A stretch of DNA of 37,916 bases from a virus, in IMG/VR virus record IMGVR_UViG_3300029955_000075, positions 1 through 37,916 of that record. One strand, 5' to 3'. The position numbers and the translations under genes are program-made. The notes beneath the pieces are model-generated. The model searched no databases, was not told the DNA's origin, and saw only the letters and a program-made list of their open reading frames with translations. Shown in pieces: positions 7,760 to 13,658 of this stretch (the first letter of the stretch is position 1; each line of letters starts with the position of its first letter).

Positions 7760-8087
7760 AAACAGGCGTCTATGCGTCACCGCCGATGTTGGGCCGTTCT
7801 CGGTCAGCGTAGGATTTGACGATGATGGACGGGCGATAGAGGTTTTTATGACGGGGAGGGGAAAGACGGGTACTGCCCTCAATGATCACCTCTATGACTT
7901 GGGCGTGACCGTTTCCAAAATTATTCAAGGGGATGAAGATGTAACATGCCATATAGACCCCTCCTTACAGCGCAGTCAGTGCTTCGCGCCCGGCTTCGGT
8001 GAAAACAGCCCATGCGCGGCCCATCGTCATATTGGACAGGATCGGGAAAGAGCTTTCGTCGATAGTGATCAAGCCCCCCTCGACTAG
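7743..8087 (+). CDS. TSCPD-like protein with a read-through C terminus
   Basis: The first ~60 residues (VSVGFDDDGRAIEVFMTGRG, then TALNDHLYDLGVTVSKIIQG) resemble the small TSCPD-type domain found alone in phages and at the end of some ribonucleotide reductases. After about residue 67 the chain stops resembling the family and runs antisense to a convergent gene (7965-8198). The last ~45 residues therefore look like accidental read-through at a module junction. AAGGG precedes the ATG. Function unknown. Confidence 0.55.
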   Translation: MGTHPKNRRLCVTADVGPFSVSVGFDDDGRAIEVFMTGRGKTGTALNDHLYDLGVTVSKIIQGDEDVTCHIDPSLQRSQCFAPGFGENSPCAAHRHIGQDRERAFVDSDQAPLD

Positions 8088-8198
8088 GGGCGCAACCAGG
8101 GTCAGCTCCCCCGCCGTCATGAGCGGGCATTTCCCGACTGTCTTGTAGGCGTCTTTTCCCTCGCGGCCTGCGAGACGATTCAGTAATTCAACACTCAT
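7965..8198 (-). CDS. Small hypothetical protein of the leftward cluster
   Basis: A 77-residue protein (MSVELLNRLAGREGKDAYKT...). The ATG at 8198 has AAGGAGG 9 bases upstream, a near-ideal ribosome site, which decides this start against longer in-frame options. The sequence MTAGELTLVAPLVEGGLI and FTEAGREAL suggests a small helix-turn-helix-like or helical fold, with no firm family. Last of three tandem leftward genes. Confidence 0.65.
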   Translation of the reverse strand: MSVELLNRLAGREGKDAYKTVGKCPLMTAGELTLVAPLVEGGLITIDESSFPILSNMTMGRAWAVFTEAGREALTAL

Positions 8199-8212
8199 GG
8201 CCAAGGGCCTCC

Positions 8213-8407
8213 TTACAGACTGTGTTCGCTTGCCGCTTCCGCGACGATCTCGGCGGCGGCTTGCTCGGGGGTGAACGAGCCATCCTCGAAAAAGTCGGAT
8301 GGGCAGCCCACCAAATTGATTGCCTTGTCCGTCGAACAACCGAGCACCCGGCGCACGGCCAAACGAGTGGCGAAGGTGAAATCCTGAAGCGGGGTCATCG
8401 GCTGCAT
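8213..8407 (-). CDS. Small hypothetical protein of the leftward cluster
   Basis: A 64-residue protein (MQPMTPLQDFTFATRLAV...) with GAGGAG about 9 bases before the ATG. The C-terminal half is acidic and Ala-rich (SFTPEQAAAEIVAEAASEHSL). It lies 14 bases upstream of the next leftward gene. Function unknown. Confidence 0.6.
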   Translation of the reverse strand: MQPMTPLQDFTFATRLAVRRVLGCSTDKAINLVGCPSDFFEDGSFTPEQAAAEIVAEAASEHSL

Positions 8408-8426
8408 CGGATAGGCTCCTCGTGGA

Positions 8427-8612
8427 TCAATCTTGCAAAACGTCAGGCAGGCCCTTAGCGGGGAGGGTGGCGGCAATCTCTTTCTTGATGGCCGCTTCAG
8501 CGTCTTTCAGCGCCGCCCGATAGCCCTTGGCGTAGGGATCTGCCTGGCCCTTCACGTTGACACTTAGGGCTTTGACGATTCCCTTGGCTTGGCGCAGTCC
8601 GTAGAAGTTCAT
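8427..8612 (-). CDS. Small hypothetical protein of the leftward cluster
   Basis: A 61-residue, Lys/Ala-rich protein (MNFYGLRQAKGIVKALS...YRAALKDAEAAIKKEIA). The start at 8612 is preceded by AAGGAG. It is the first of three short leftward genes with strong ribosome sites. Function unknown. Confidence 0.6.
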   Translation of the reverse strand: MNFYGLRQAKGIVKALSVNVKGQADPYAKGYRAALKDAEAAIKKEIAATLPAKGLPDVLQD

Positions 8613-8664
8613 CTTCAGGGCTCCTTTTCTAAATTTACCGCAAGTCATATGGCTCAGTGGTAAC

Positions 8665-8701
8665 GTGTTCTGATTTAAGGATTTAACCCATGTCAGAACA
8701 C
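8665..8701. repeat. Perfect 9-bp inverted repeat at the recombinase 3' end
   Basis: GTGTTCTGA (8665-8673) and TCAGAACAC (8693-8701) are perfect complements separated by 19 AT-rich bases. The right arm lies in the last codons of the serine recombinase and the left arm in the gap before the small leftward genes. There is no T-run on either strand. It could be a weak terminator hairpin or a recombinase or att-type site, since such sites often sit beside their recombinase gene. Confidence 0.5.
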
Positions 8702-9447
8702 TGGTCTACTGTCAATTCCGCCGTGTTTTGAACGGGTGAAACATGACGAGGAGAGTGTTGCACGCGTTTTATAATTCGCGCAACTTGAACGTTAGTCCAA
8801 GGCTTTCCGCTGCGTGTTCTCAACCCCATATGGTCCAGACGCTTGGCGATGGCGCGTTGAGATACGCCTGTTTCAGATAGACGCTTTGCAATTGAAATTA
8901 TGTTTAGCTCATATCGGTTGTTCACCAGCATGGCACGTTTCCCGATGCCCACTTTTTCGTAACCGTATGGAGCATCCCCGCCGACGTGACCCCCAATCTT
9001 CTTTTTTCCGGCCCTTCCCGCCGCCATCCGGTCCAAAATGCGGTTTTTTTCAAATTCTGCCACGCTGGCAAGGATGCCAAGAAACATTTTTGCAACTGCC
9101 GACTCGGTTACTGGCCCTATGCCAATATCTACGAGGATTAGTTTTATCCCGTCTTCCTTCATCTTTTCGACATTGTTTAATGCGTCTGCTGCTGATCGGA
9201 AAAGCCTATCAAGCTTCGCGGCAATGACAACATCGCCAGCTTTAAGATTGGCAACCATTTTTCCGCCCTCTGGACGATCTGCCAATCTGGTTGATCCAGA
9301 CACGCCAGGGTCAATAAATGGAATTGGCTTTGCCAACTTAGCGATGATTGCGGCTGCGGCGCATATTTCTGTTTGCGTAGAGAGTGAGCTTCTGTCTTCA
9401 GACGCTTGTTCAACTGTCGAAACGCGAGCATATGAATATACGGTCAC
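8683..9447 (-). CDS. Serine recombinase/resolvase
   Basis: The 254-residue enzyme has a resolvase catalytic domain: YARVST with catalytic Ser10 and Arg8, a long-helix segment AAKLDRLFRSAADAL, and VAEFEKNRILDRMAAGRA at the domain end. A short C-terminal DNA-binding part follows, with a helix-turn-helix (GVSQRAIAKRLDHMG then RSGKPWTNVQVARII). It is much shorter than large serine integrases, so it resembles resolvases or invertases and recombinases of small prophages. The GTG start overlaps the upstream stop (GTGA) and has GAGGAG ahead. It may integrate the phage, resolve multimers or invert a segment; no invertible segment is evident. Confidence 0.88.
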   Translation of the reverse strand: MTVYSYARVSTVEQASEDRSSLSTQTEICAAAAIIAKLAKPIPFIDPGVSGSTRLADRPEGGKMVANLKAGDVVIAAKLDRLFRSAADALNNVEKMKEDGIKLILVDIGIGPVTESAVAKMFLGILASVAEFEKNRILDRMAAGRAGKKKIGGHVGGDAPYGYEKVGIGKRAMLVNNRYELNIISIAKRLSETGVSQRAIAKRLDHMGLRTRSGKPWTNVQVARIIKRVQHSPRHVSPVQNTAELTVDQCSDMG

Positions 9448-9692
9448 TTGCCAAACTCCTCGGATAATTTCCGAAGATATCCAACCGTTGTTGAAAAGGC
9501 GTCCGTTCGGCGCTCTCCGTGCCAATTTGCGATGACGGGGCAATCTTCAGGAAGTTCGAGGATTTCAGACAACCTTCGAGTTACAATAACATAATCTCGG
9601 TTGATTGCGATGAACGCCGCTTGCTGCATATTTTGCGGCGGCGCGGTGAGCTTAAACTCGGTTTCTGGCCGGAAATCACCAGTGATCAGCAT
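9444..9692 (-). CDS. Hypothetical protein upstream of the recombinase
   Basis: An 82-residue protein (MLITGDFRPETEFKLTAPPQ...) that ends in YLRKLSEEFGK and is translationally coupled to the recombinase by a GTGA overlap. GGAAAG precedes the ATG. Coupling suggests an accessory role for the recombinase, but no family is recognised. Confidence 0.6.
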   Translation of the reverse strand: MLITGDFRPETEFKLTAPPQNMQQAAFIAINRDYVIVTRRLSEILELPEDCPVIANWHGERRTDAFSTTVGYLRKLSEEFGK

Positions 9693-9734
9693 TTGGCTTT
9701 CCCTTTATATGAAACGGCATAATTTACAAAAGGC

Positions 9735-9760
9735 AGTGTCTCACATTTCTGGCGTCTTCT
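9735..9760. repeat. Near-copy of the 3' part of the ribbon-helix-helix gene
   Basis: Bases 9735-9760 (starting AGTGTCTCAC and ending GGCGTCTTCT) closely match 10058-10081 inside the gene at 9918-10115, with a 2-base gap and few changes. In one frame it reads KAVSHISGVF against GAVSHSRRLL. It looks like a decayed duplicate of that gene's end, left upstream of the intact copy. Confidence 0.5.
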
Positions 9761-9764
9761 ACAA

Positions 9765-9782
9765 GGGTGTTTATGGGTGTTT
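9765..9782. promoter_or_regulatory. Direct repeats GGGTGTTT one helical turn apart
   Basis: Two copies of GGGTGTTT (9765-9772 and 9775-9782) lie 10 bases apart in the gap between the leftward recombinase operon and the rightward ribbon-helix-helix gene. Helical-turn spacing is typical of operators bound by small repressors of that fold, so this is a candidate operator. Confidence 0.35.
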
Positions 9783-9802
9783 TGGAATTTTCCCCCAAAA
9801 TC

Positions 9803-9830
9803 GGAATATATTTCTCTATAGAAATATTCC
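9803..9830. promoter_or_regulatory. AT-rich inverted repeat in the divergent gap
   Basis: GGAATATATTTCT and AGAAATATTCC form an interrupted palindrome (7 bp, 2-nt bulge, 4 bp, loop CTAT). The gap is much more AT-rich than the surroundings, as expected for divergent promoters. It may be an operator or a small hairpin. Confidence 0.4.
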
Positions 9831-9917
9831 CATACCATAAGGATGATTTTCCTGTTGATTGTATCTAAGAAATATGAGAATGTTTCTTTGTGAAATATAA
9901 ATTAAAGGCGATAAGAC

Positions 9918-10115
9918 ATGGACGATGAAGAAAGCGAAAAGCCTAAAGCGTTCCCAATTCCCAGGACGATATGGTTCCGCGATGATCAGAACGAGTTGTT
10001 TTTGAAGGCAAAACGCGAAACTGGACGGTCTATATCGGATATCATTCGAGAAGGCGCGGTGTCTCATTCTCGGCGTCTTCTGGCTGATACAAAGCGGGCG
10101 AAGAAAGACAAGTAA
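9918..10115 (+). CDS. Ribbon-helix-helix-like protein
   Basis: The 65-residue protein has the Arc/CopG pattern: a strand (RTIWFRDDQ), helix A (NELFLKAKRETGR), then SISDIIREGAVSH as helix B, and a basic tail (RAKKDK). Such dimers bind DNA through the paired strands and repress transcription. The ATG has AAAGG upstream. It sits next to a divergent gap with direct and inverted repeats, which fits an autoregulated repressor. Confidence 0.65.
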   Translation: MDDEESEKPKAFPIPRTIWFRDDQNELFLKAKRETGRSISDIIREGAVSHSRRLLADTKRAKKDK

Positions 10116-10130
10116 ATCTCTCGCGGGGGT

Positions 10131-10150
10131 GCGCGTGCGTGCGCACGCGC
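10131..10150. repeat. GC-rich 20-bp palindrome
   Basis: GCGCGTGCGTGCGCACGCGC is a nearly perfect palindrome: two 9-base arms around two bases. It lies 16 bases after the ribbon-helix-helix gene and just before the next ribosome site. Without a T-run it is not a standard terminator. Confidence 0.55.
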
Positions 10151-10174
10151 CCGGCTGCCGATTTTGGAGGTGTC

Positions 10175-10339
10175 ATGAGCACGATTGACGATGCAAAATG
10201 CGTGTATGTGATGACTTCAGATGGAGTTGATGCCGTAAAAATTGGAATGTCTAATGACCCGCAAAAGCGCCTAACTCAGATTAATCACGCATCGGGACAA
10301 CGAAGAATAAGGCCGATATCGCCCTCGTCGGCGCGCTAG
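10175..10339 (+). pseudogene. Truncated GIY-YIG (T5orf172-like) fragment
   Basis: Translation of 10175-10339 gives CVYVMTSDGVDAVKIGMSNDPQKRLTQIN-like sequence (shown here only as a region), the first two strands and helix of a T5orf172/GIY-YIG domain. It includes the Tyr-Val and Lys-Ile-Gly elements and the following Arg. The domain normally runs on for another 40-60 residues, but here the chain changes to an Arg/Ser-rich tail and stops at 54 residues. GGAGG precedes the ATG, so it is probably still translated. It looks like the remnant of a nuclease gene broken near codon 38. Confidence 0.5.
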
Positions 10340-10389
10340 GCGCGATGGCAAATTAACGGAATAATGTCAAGCTAAAAGGATCACAAACC

Positions 10390-10989
10390 ATGTTTTTCGA
10401 CATCAAAAACAGATGGTCAGGTCAAGTTCAGTTCTCGGCTGAAATCGACTGCGACATTAACGCCGAGACTGGAATTAAGGTTGGGCTAGCGGTTAAGTTG
10501 GCTGTCAAGACAGGTGCCAGCCTCGTCGGTGCCAACCTCGTCGGTGCCAATCTCGCCCGTGCCAGCCTCGCCCGTGCCAACCTCGACGGTGCCAACCTCG
10601 TCGGTGCCAACCTCGACGGTGCCAACCTCGTCGGTGCCAACCTCGTCGGGGCCAACCTCGTCGGTGCCAACCTCGCCCGTGCCAGCCTCGACGGTGCCAA
10701 CCTCGCCCGTGCCAGCCTCGACGGTGCCAACCTCGACAACGACGAAAAGCTGATTGGGGAAAACCCCATTTGGATGGCAGGGCCAATGGGTTCGAGAAAC
10801 GCATATCTGGCGGTACATCGGACAGACCAGGGATTGCGAGTTCGGGCCGGTTGCTTCTTTGGGGCTGCCGGTGGGTTTTTAGAGGCCGTTGCGCGAACCC
10901 ACGAGGACAATCGACATGCGGTCAATTACCGTGCTGCGATTGATGCCGCTCGGGTTATTTTGGGAAGCGCCGAGGCTGGCGCAGACTGA
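10390..10989 (+). CDS. Pentapeptide-repeat protein
   Basis: The 199-residue protein has 15 consecutive pentapeptides of the A(N/S)LxG type at residues 42-116, which should form a right-handed quadrilateral beta-helix. A leader of ~40 residues ([20 protein letters not shown]...) and a C-terminal ~80-residue domain ([17 protein letters not shown]...) flank it. I recall the same leader-repeat-tail arrangement in other prophages. Known pentapeptide proteins can mimic DNA and inhibit gyrase, but function here is not known. AAAAGGA lies before the ATG. Confidence 0.85.
   Translation: MFFDIKNRWSGQVQFSAEIDCDINAETGIKVGLAVKLAVKTGASLVGANLVGANLARASLARANLDGANLVGANLDGANLVGANLVGANLVGANLARASLDGANLARASLDGANLDNDEKLIGENPIWMAGPMGSRNAYLAVHRTDQGLRVRAGCFFGAAGGFLEAVARTHEDNRHAVNYRAAIDAARVILGSAEAGAD
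10513..10737 (+). repeat. Tandem 15-bp repeats coding the pentapeptides
   Basis: Fifteen 15-base units are almost identical. They vary mainly between GTCGGTGCCAACCTC, GACGGTGCCAACCTC and GCCCGTGCCAGCCTC. The small set of variants points to recent expansion by slippage or unequal exchange, so copy number should vary between relatives. Confidence 0.85.
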
Positions 10990-11000
10990 GGAGATGAGGA

Positions 11001-11210
11001 ATGAGTGAGCCCACAAAGCGCGAGACGTGCCGACACCTATACACGGTTGCTCAAAGCTGGAGGCAGCCAGCCTTGACGGGTGAAGACCCTCGCTATCAGC
11101 TTGCAATCTCCATGATTGCCGACATTGCGAATTGGGCGCTCCATCCCAATTGGGGGACGGCACCTCCATATGTTGAGCGAGCCGTCATATCATCGAAATC
11201 CCCCAAATGA
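11001..11210 (+). CDS. Small hypothetical protein
   Basis: A 69-residue protein (MSEPTKRETCRHLYTVAQSW...) with Trp-rich C-terminal part (ANWALHPNWGTAPPYVER). GAGGAGATGAGGA precedes the ATG. Function unknown. Confidence 0.55.
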   Translation: MSEPTKRETCRHLYTVAQSWRQPALTGEDPRYQLAISMIADIANWALHPNWGTAPPYVERAVISSKSPK

Positions 11211-11322
11211 GCGGGCCGGAGCTTGAGCCGTGCGCTATTGGGATAAGGCTGGATGGGTGAATGAGCAATCTATCGGGTGAAAAACCCCGGCTTTCCTAAA
11301 CTGTTAACCGGAGGCAAAAATC

Positions 11323-11532
11323 ATGCCAGATGAATTTCCTATCGGCACGGAATACATTACGCGCGGAAAACACCCGCGAAAATGCCGCGTTATCGACATT
11401 TGGAAAACCTACAATTCCTCCGGCGAGATTGTCCATACGCGGTATGTCTCGGAGCATGAGTTCTGCGGCCAAATGGTGCAGGAACGCGACGTCGTGCGGA
11501 CCACGATCGAGATAGGACTGGTGACGCCATGA
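11323..11532 (+). CDS. Small hypothetical protein
   Basis: A 69-residue protein (MPDEFPIGTEYITRGKHPRK...) with the alternating pattern of a small beta-barrel (CRVIDIWKTYNSSGEIVHTRYV as a region). CCGGAGG lies before the ATG. It resembles short phage proteins of unknown role. Confidence 0.6.
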   Translation: MPDEFPIGTEYITRGKHPRKCRVIDIWKTYNSSGEIVHTRYVSEHEFCGQMVQERDVVRTTIEIGLVTP

Positions 11533-12051
11533 CTCAGCAACTCCCTTATCCGCGCCATCAGAGATGGTAAATAACGTATTGACTACATGACGCGAGCTTT
11601 GTAGATTGTTGGTGACCGATGGAAGCTCGGGACGAGCGCCAGAATGATAATCTGGAGGATGGCAGATATGCCGAGGTTAAACTCCTCCCATCGGTAGCAA
11701 ATTCCCCGAAAGGGGTTAGGATTCGGTGTGCAACATTGCGCGAATGGTAATCAGGTTGTGGAGAATCGGGCTGGGTTGAGGTTGGTGGTTCAAATCCATC
11801 CGCCCCCACCATTTCCGAGTGTCGAAAGGCATGAAGTAAAACGAGGCGTCGAGACCACGCCTATCCACAACACGGCGGGACAATCCCGCCACACCGAGAC
11901 AGTTAGGCGGCGGCACGGAAGGACGTGCGAGGCACTAGGATGACGTCAGTGGAGAAGCTTGAAGTATCCATGGGATCATCCAGCTTGTGCCAAGCCATGC
12001 CCGCCTAATTTCTCCCAAGCGTTACTAGCCATAGCGCGGGAGATGATGGTA
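11533..12051 (+). other. Hairpin-rich non-coding stretch with a tRNA 3' half
   Basis: No convincing protein gene is seen in about 520 bases. The stretch holds many short perfect hairpins: CCAGA-TCTGG near 11641, CCCC-GAAA-GGGG (GNRA tetraloop) near 11705, AGGCGT-ACGCCT at 11844-11862, GGCGGGA-CAA-TCCCGCC at 11874-11890, and GCACG-CGTGC near 11915. A tRNA-like T-arm with acceptor strand lies in the middle. Antisense frames here give the familiar tRNA artefact peptides (GFEPPTS, MDLNHQP), so they are not genes. Confidence 0.5.
11784..11811 (+). tRNA. tRNA 3' half (T-arm, acceptor strand, encoded CCA)
   Basis: GGTGG-TTCAAAT-CCATC forms a T-arm, followed by CGCCCCC, a discriminator A and CCA. 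A matching 5' acceptor strand (GGGGGCG or a wobble variant) is not found within the ~200 bases upstream or ~250 downstream, and no convincing D-arm or anticodon arm is seen. It is therefore a partial tRNA. A tRNA 3' end carried by a phage is also what an attP core looks like. Confidence 0.45.
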
Positions 12052-12351
12052 ATGGCTAGTGCTGCTGCGTTGCTCCGGGCGCAGATTAAGATAGCATTTG
12101 CTGAGTATCGGCGGATGTACCGGAGCGATTTTAGGATGAAGACTGAAGTGACTATGCCGCGTTTTTCAGATGTTAGGCCGGGTTCCGCCGAATGCCGAGC
12201 GCAACGAAACCCCGCCGATGAAGACCAAATACGCCTAATGGCAAAGGCCATCCATCGTGACCGTGGCCTAGTCCTTCTCGATCTTGCCAAAATCCCCAAC
12301 GACATTGACCGCGCATTTGTCGAACGCATTGCAATCGAACAAGGCGTTTAG
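12052..12351 (+). CDS. Hypothetical basic protein
   Basis: A 99-residue protein starting MASAAALLRAQIKIAFAEYR. I use the ATG at 12052, which has GGGAG 9 bases upstream, rather than upstream in-frame options at 11959, 12043 or 12046. A helical C-terminal part (IRLMAKAIHRDRGLVLLDL) resembles small phage proteins located before late regulators. Function unknown. Confidence 0.5.
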   Translation: MASAAALLRAQIKIAFAEYRRMYRSDFRMKTEVTMPRFSDVRPGSAECRAQRNPADEDQIRLMAKAIHRDRGLVLLDLAKIPNDIDRAFVERIAIEQGV

Positions 12352-12428
12352 AATAGTCGTCATTGCGACAATCCAAAAATAAGTTTAAAGTCCCCATTGC
12401 CGTGTCTGGCAAATCTGGTGGGGGTTCT

Positions 12429-12905
12429 ATGCTGGCGCTACAACAGAAGGTGGTTTCCGCACGTCGGGCCAGGGAAATCTATTTCACCGAGAGAATGGAG
12501 CCAGCCGATTGGCAGGCCCGCAACTATCCAGAAATTGGCCGCGTTCGCAAGGTTAACTCACGGCTATTGGAATCACTTTCCCCTGATCAGCTAACGGCCT
12601 GGGACCAGATCGCAGAAGCTTGGATGCATATCCACATTGGTCGGTCAGTCGGGATTGCGCAGTATGAGGATTACGTCCCGAGCGGCCAGGGCGGCGAGGG
12701 CATTACCGACCGCGTGATCCGGCTTTACCGAAACTATGAAGCATGGCGCAATATGTGCGAGGCCATGGACTTCGACGCGGCGGCGGCTATCGACATCCTT
12801 TGCAGAGGCTATAGCCTGCGCTCTGTCGCCAAACAGAGAATGCGGGACACTCACTGGCCGATGGAAAATCTCAAGAATTGCTTAGACCTGTATTTTTGTC
12901 GTTGA
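12429..12905 (+). CDS. Hypothetical protein before the packaging block; possible late regulator
   Basis: A 158-residue protein. I choose the ATG at 12429, preceded by GGTGGGGG; an in-frame TTG at 12363 would add 22 poorly structured residues. The C-terminal ~60 residues (AAIDILCRGYSLRSVAKQRM) have helix-turn-helix-like spacing, as in phage proteins that sit between the early genes and the terminase and often control late transcription. The regulator role is inferred from position. Confidence 0.55.
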   Translation: MLALQQKVVSARRAREIYFTERMEPADWQARNYPEIGRVRKVNSRLLESLSPDQLTAWDQIAEAWMHIHIGRSVGIAQYEDYVPSGQGGEGITDRVIRLYRNYEAWRNMCEAMDFDAAAAIDILCRGYSLRSVAKQRMRDTHWPMENLKNCLDLYFCR

Positions 12906-12930
12906 CAGCCAACCGCATTTATGGTTTAAA
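12902..12930 (+). promoter_or_regulatory. Consensus-like sigma70 promoter TTGACA-N17-TTTAAA
   Basis: TTGACA at 12902-12907 is a perfect -35 and TTTAAA at 12925-12930 is a 4/6 -10, with exactly 17 bases between. It overlaps the stop codon of the preceding gene. Predicted transcription would start near 12937, in front of a hairpin region ending in a terminator. Confidence 0.6.
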
Positions 12931-12936
12931 TTAACT

Positions 12937-13073
12937 AGGATGTGAGGTTTATGACTGCGCCGGGAGATTCCCCCTTCCAGGCGCTCGGGGCGCAGAGGTT
13001 TCATCCCTCCGCTTAATCGGCTAACGAGGCCAGCCCTGACACATTCCCAGAATAGCCAGAATGTGGGTTTTTC
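12937..13073 (+). ncRNA. Candidate small RNA of about 135 nt
   Basis: The segment is bounded by the promoter at 12902-12930 and the intrinsic terminator at 13040-13072. Between them are a hairpin closed by GCGCC/GGCGC (12957-12984) and a second hairpin with a seven-base loop TTTCATC (12992-13012). A 21-codon frame at 12951-13016 with GTGAGG upstream is also possible, so it could be a leader or tiny mRNA. No known RNA family is recognised. Confidence 0.4.
13040..13072 (+). terminator. Rho-independent terminator
   Basis: CACATTC (13040-13046) pairs with GAATGTG (13059-13065), followed by GG and TTTTT (13068-13072). It would end transcripts from the upstream promoter before the tRNA-like cluster. 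Confidence 0.65.
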
Positions 13074-13086
13074 TCTCGCTGGCAGA

Positions 13087-13120
13087 GCCCGCGCCTTTCT
13101 CAGAAGTGAGAAGCGCGGGC
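13087..13120. other. Strong GC hairpin in the non-coding region
   Basis: GCCCGCGC (13087-13094) pairs with GCGCGGGC (13113-13120), and the inner CTTTCTC/GAGAAG arms extend the stem. It lies in the 12906-13658 stretch, which has no supported protein gene. Two further GCAA-tetraloop hairpins follow: GCCG-GCAA-CGGC near 13240 and GAGCC-GCAA-GGCTC near 13260. Confidence 0.5.
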
Positions 13121-13307
13121 CAACGATACCTAACCCGTCTGTGGCAAATGACCATGGGCGATAGCTCGGCAGCCCGAGGGATGTTGAGCGACTAATTAGA
13201 TGCCCTTACAGGTGGGAACAGCTGCCCCACGCACCAGCCGGCAACGGCGGGTAATTAAGAGCCGCAAGGCTCCCAAGAGATCGCGCTTTGCAACGCGGTA
13301 AGCTTCG

Positions 13308-13407
13308 AACAATGTAGTTCAGTTGGTAGAACTGCGCTCCCTCATGGCTAAGGGCCAAAACGCCGGGAACAAAGCGTAAGCCGATGGTTCGAGTCCATCC
13401 GTTGTTC
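13308..13407 (+). tRNA. tRNA-like gene with a 34-nt anticodon loop
   Basis: A clean cloverleaf can be drawn: acceptor AACAATG/CGTTGTT (7 bp, one G-U), TA, D-stem GTTC/GAAC, anticodon stem GCGCT/AGCGT (5 bp), variable loop AAGCC, and T-arm GATGG-TTCGAGT-CCATC. The anticodon loop (13339-13372) is 34 bases instead of 7. No CCA is encoded and no placement of a simple insertion restores U33 in an obvious way, so the anticodon cannot be assigned. It may be an intron-bearing tRNA, a decayed tRNA or a tRNA mimic. Confidence 0.5.
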
Positions 13408-13562
13408 GTTTAGGGTGCTCCGCCTATCGCCCGGTAGGACTTGCAAGGAAACGCCGGGATGAAGCGGTTAGACACGTCACCCAAGGTGCCGTAGTCGTCG
13501 GGTGTCAGCCTAACAAGCGGCCTTTCAAATTCAGACAACCCATGGGCACGACCCATCGGGTA

Positions 13563-13642
13563 AGGGGCGGCACCCGGAAGGGACCGTAAGCGGAATTTAA
13601 GCCGCCCCTCCAAATTCGCCGCCCTAGCTCAACGGCAGAGCA
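13563..13642 (+). other. Hairpin leader plus tRNA 5' half
   Basis: AGGGGCGGC (13563-13571) pairs with GCCGCCCCT (13601-13609). Then comes CCTCCAAATTC (13607-13617), and then a tRNA-like 5' half: GCCGCCC, TA, GCTC-AACGGCA-GAGC. No matching 3' half is found downstream before the next gene. The same order, hairpin then CCTCCAAATTC then tRNA, occurs at 14055-14086 ahead of the intact tRNA-Thr. Confidence 0.45.
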
Positions 13643-13658
13643 ATAGTGGCAATCTGGC

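Noticed and set aside
10513-10737. CRISPR array
   Set aside because: The 15-base period without unique spacers and the in-frame pentapeptides show a protein repeat.
10428-10925. Long antisense frames across the pentapeptide repeats
   Set aside because: The 15-base period keeps all frames open; the low-complexity products ([11 protein letters not shown] and the like) are by-products of the repeat.
11558-11916. Antisense frames reading GADGFEPPTSTQ and GRMDLNHQPQ
   Set aside because: These are classic artefact peptides from the antisense of tRNA 3' ends; they have no ribosome site and support the tRNA half and not a gene.
13410-13613. Leftward frame of 67 codons in the non-coding region
   Set aside because: No ribosome site, Arg/Pro-rich composition, and it overlaps a perfect 9-bp hairpin arm and the repeated leader; structured RNA explains the region better.
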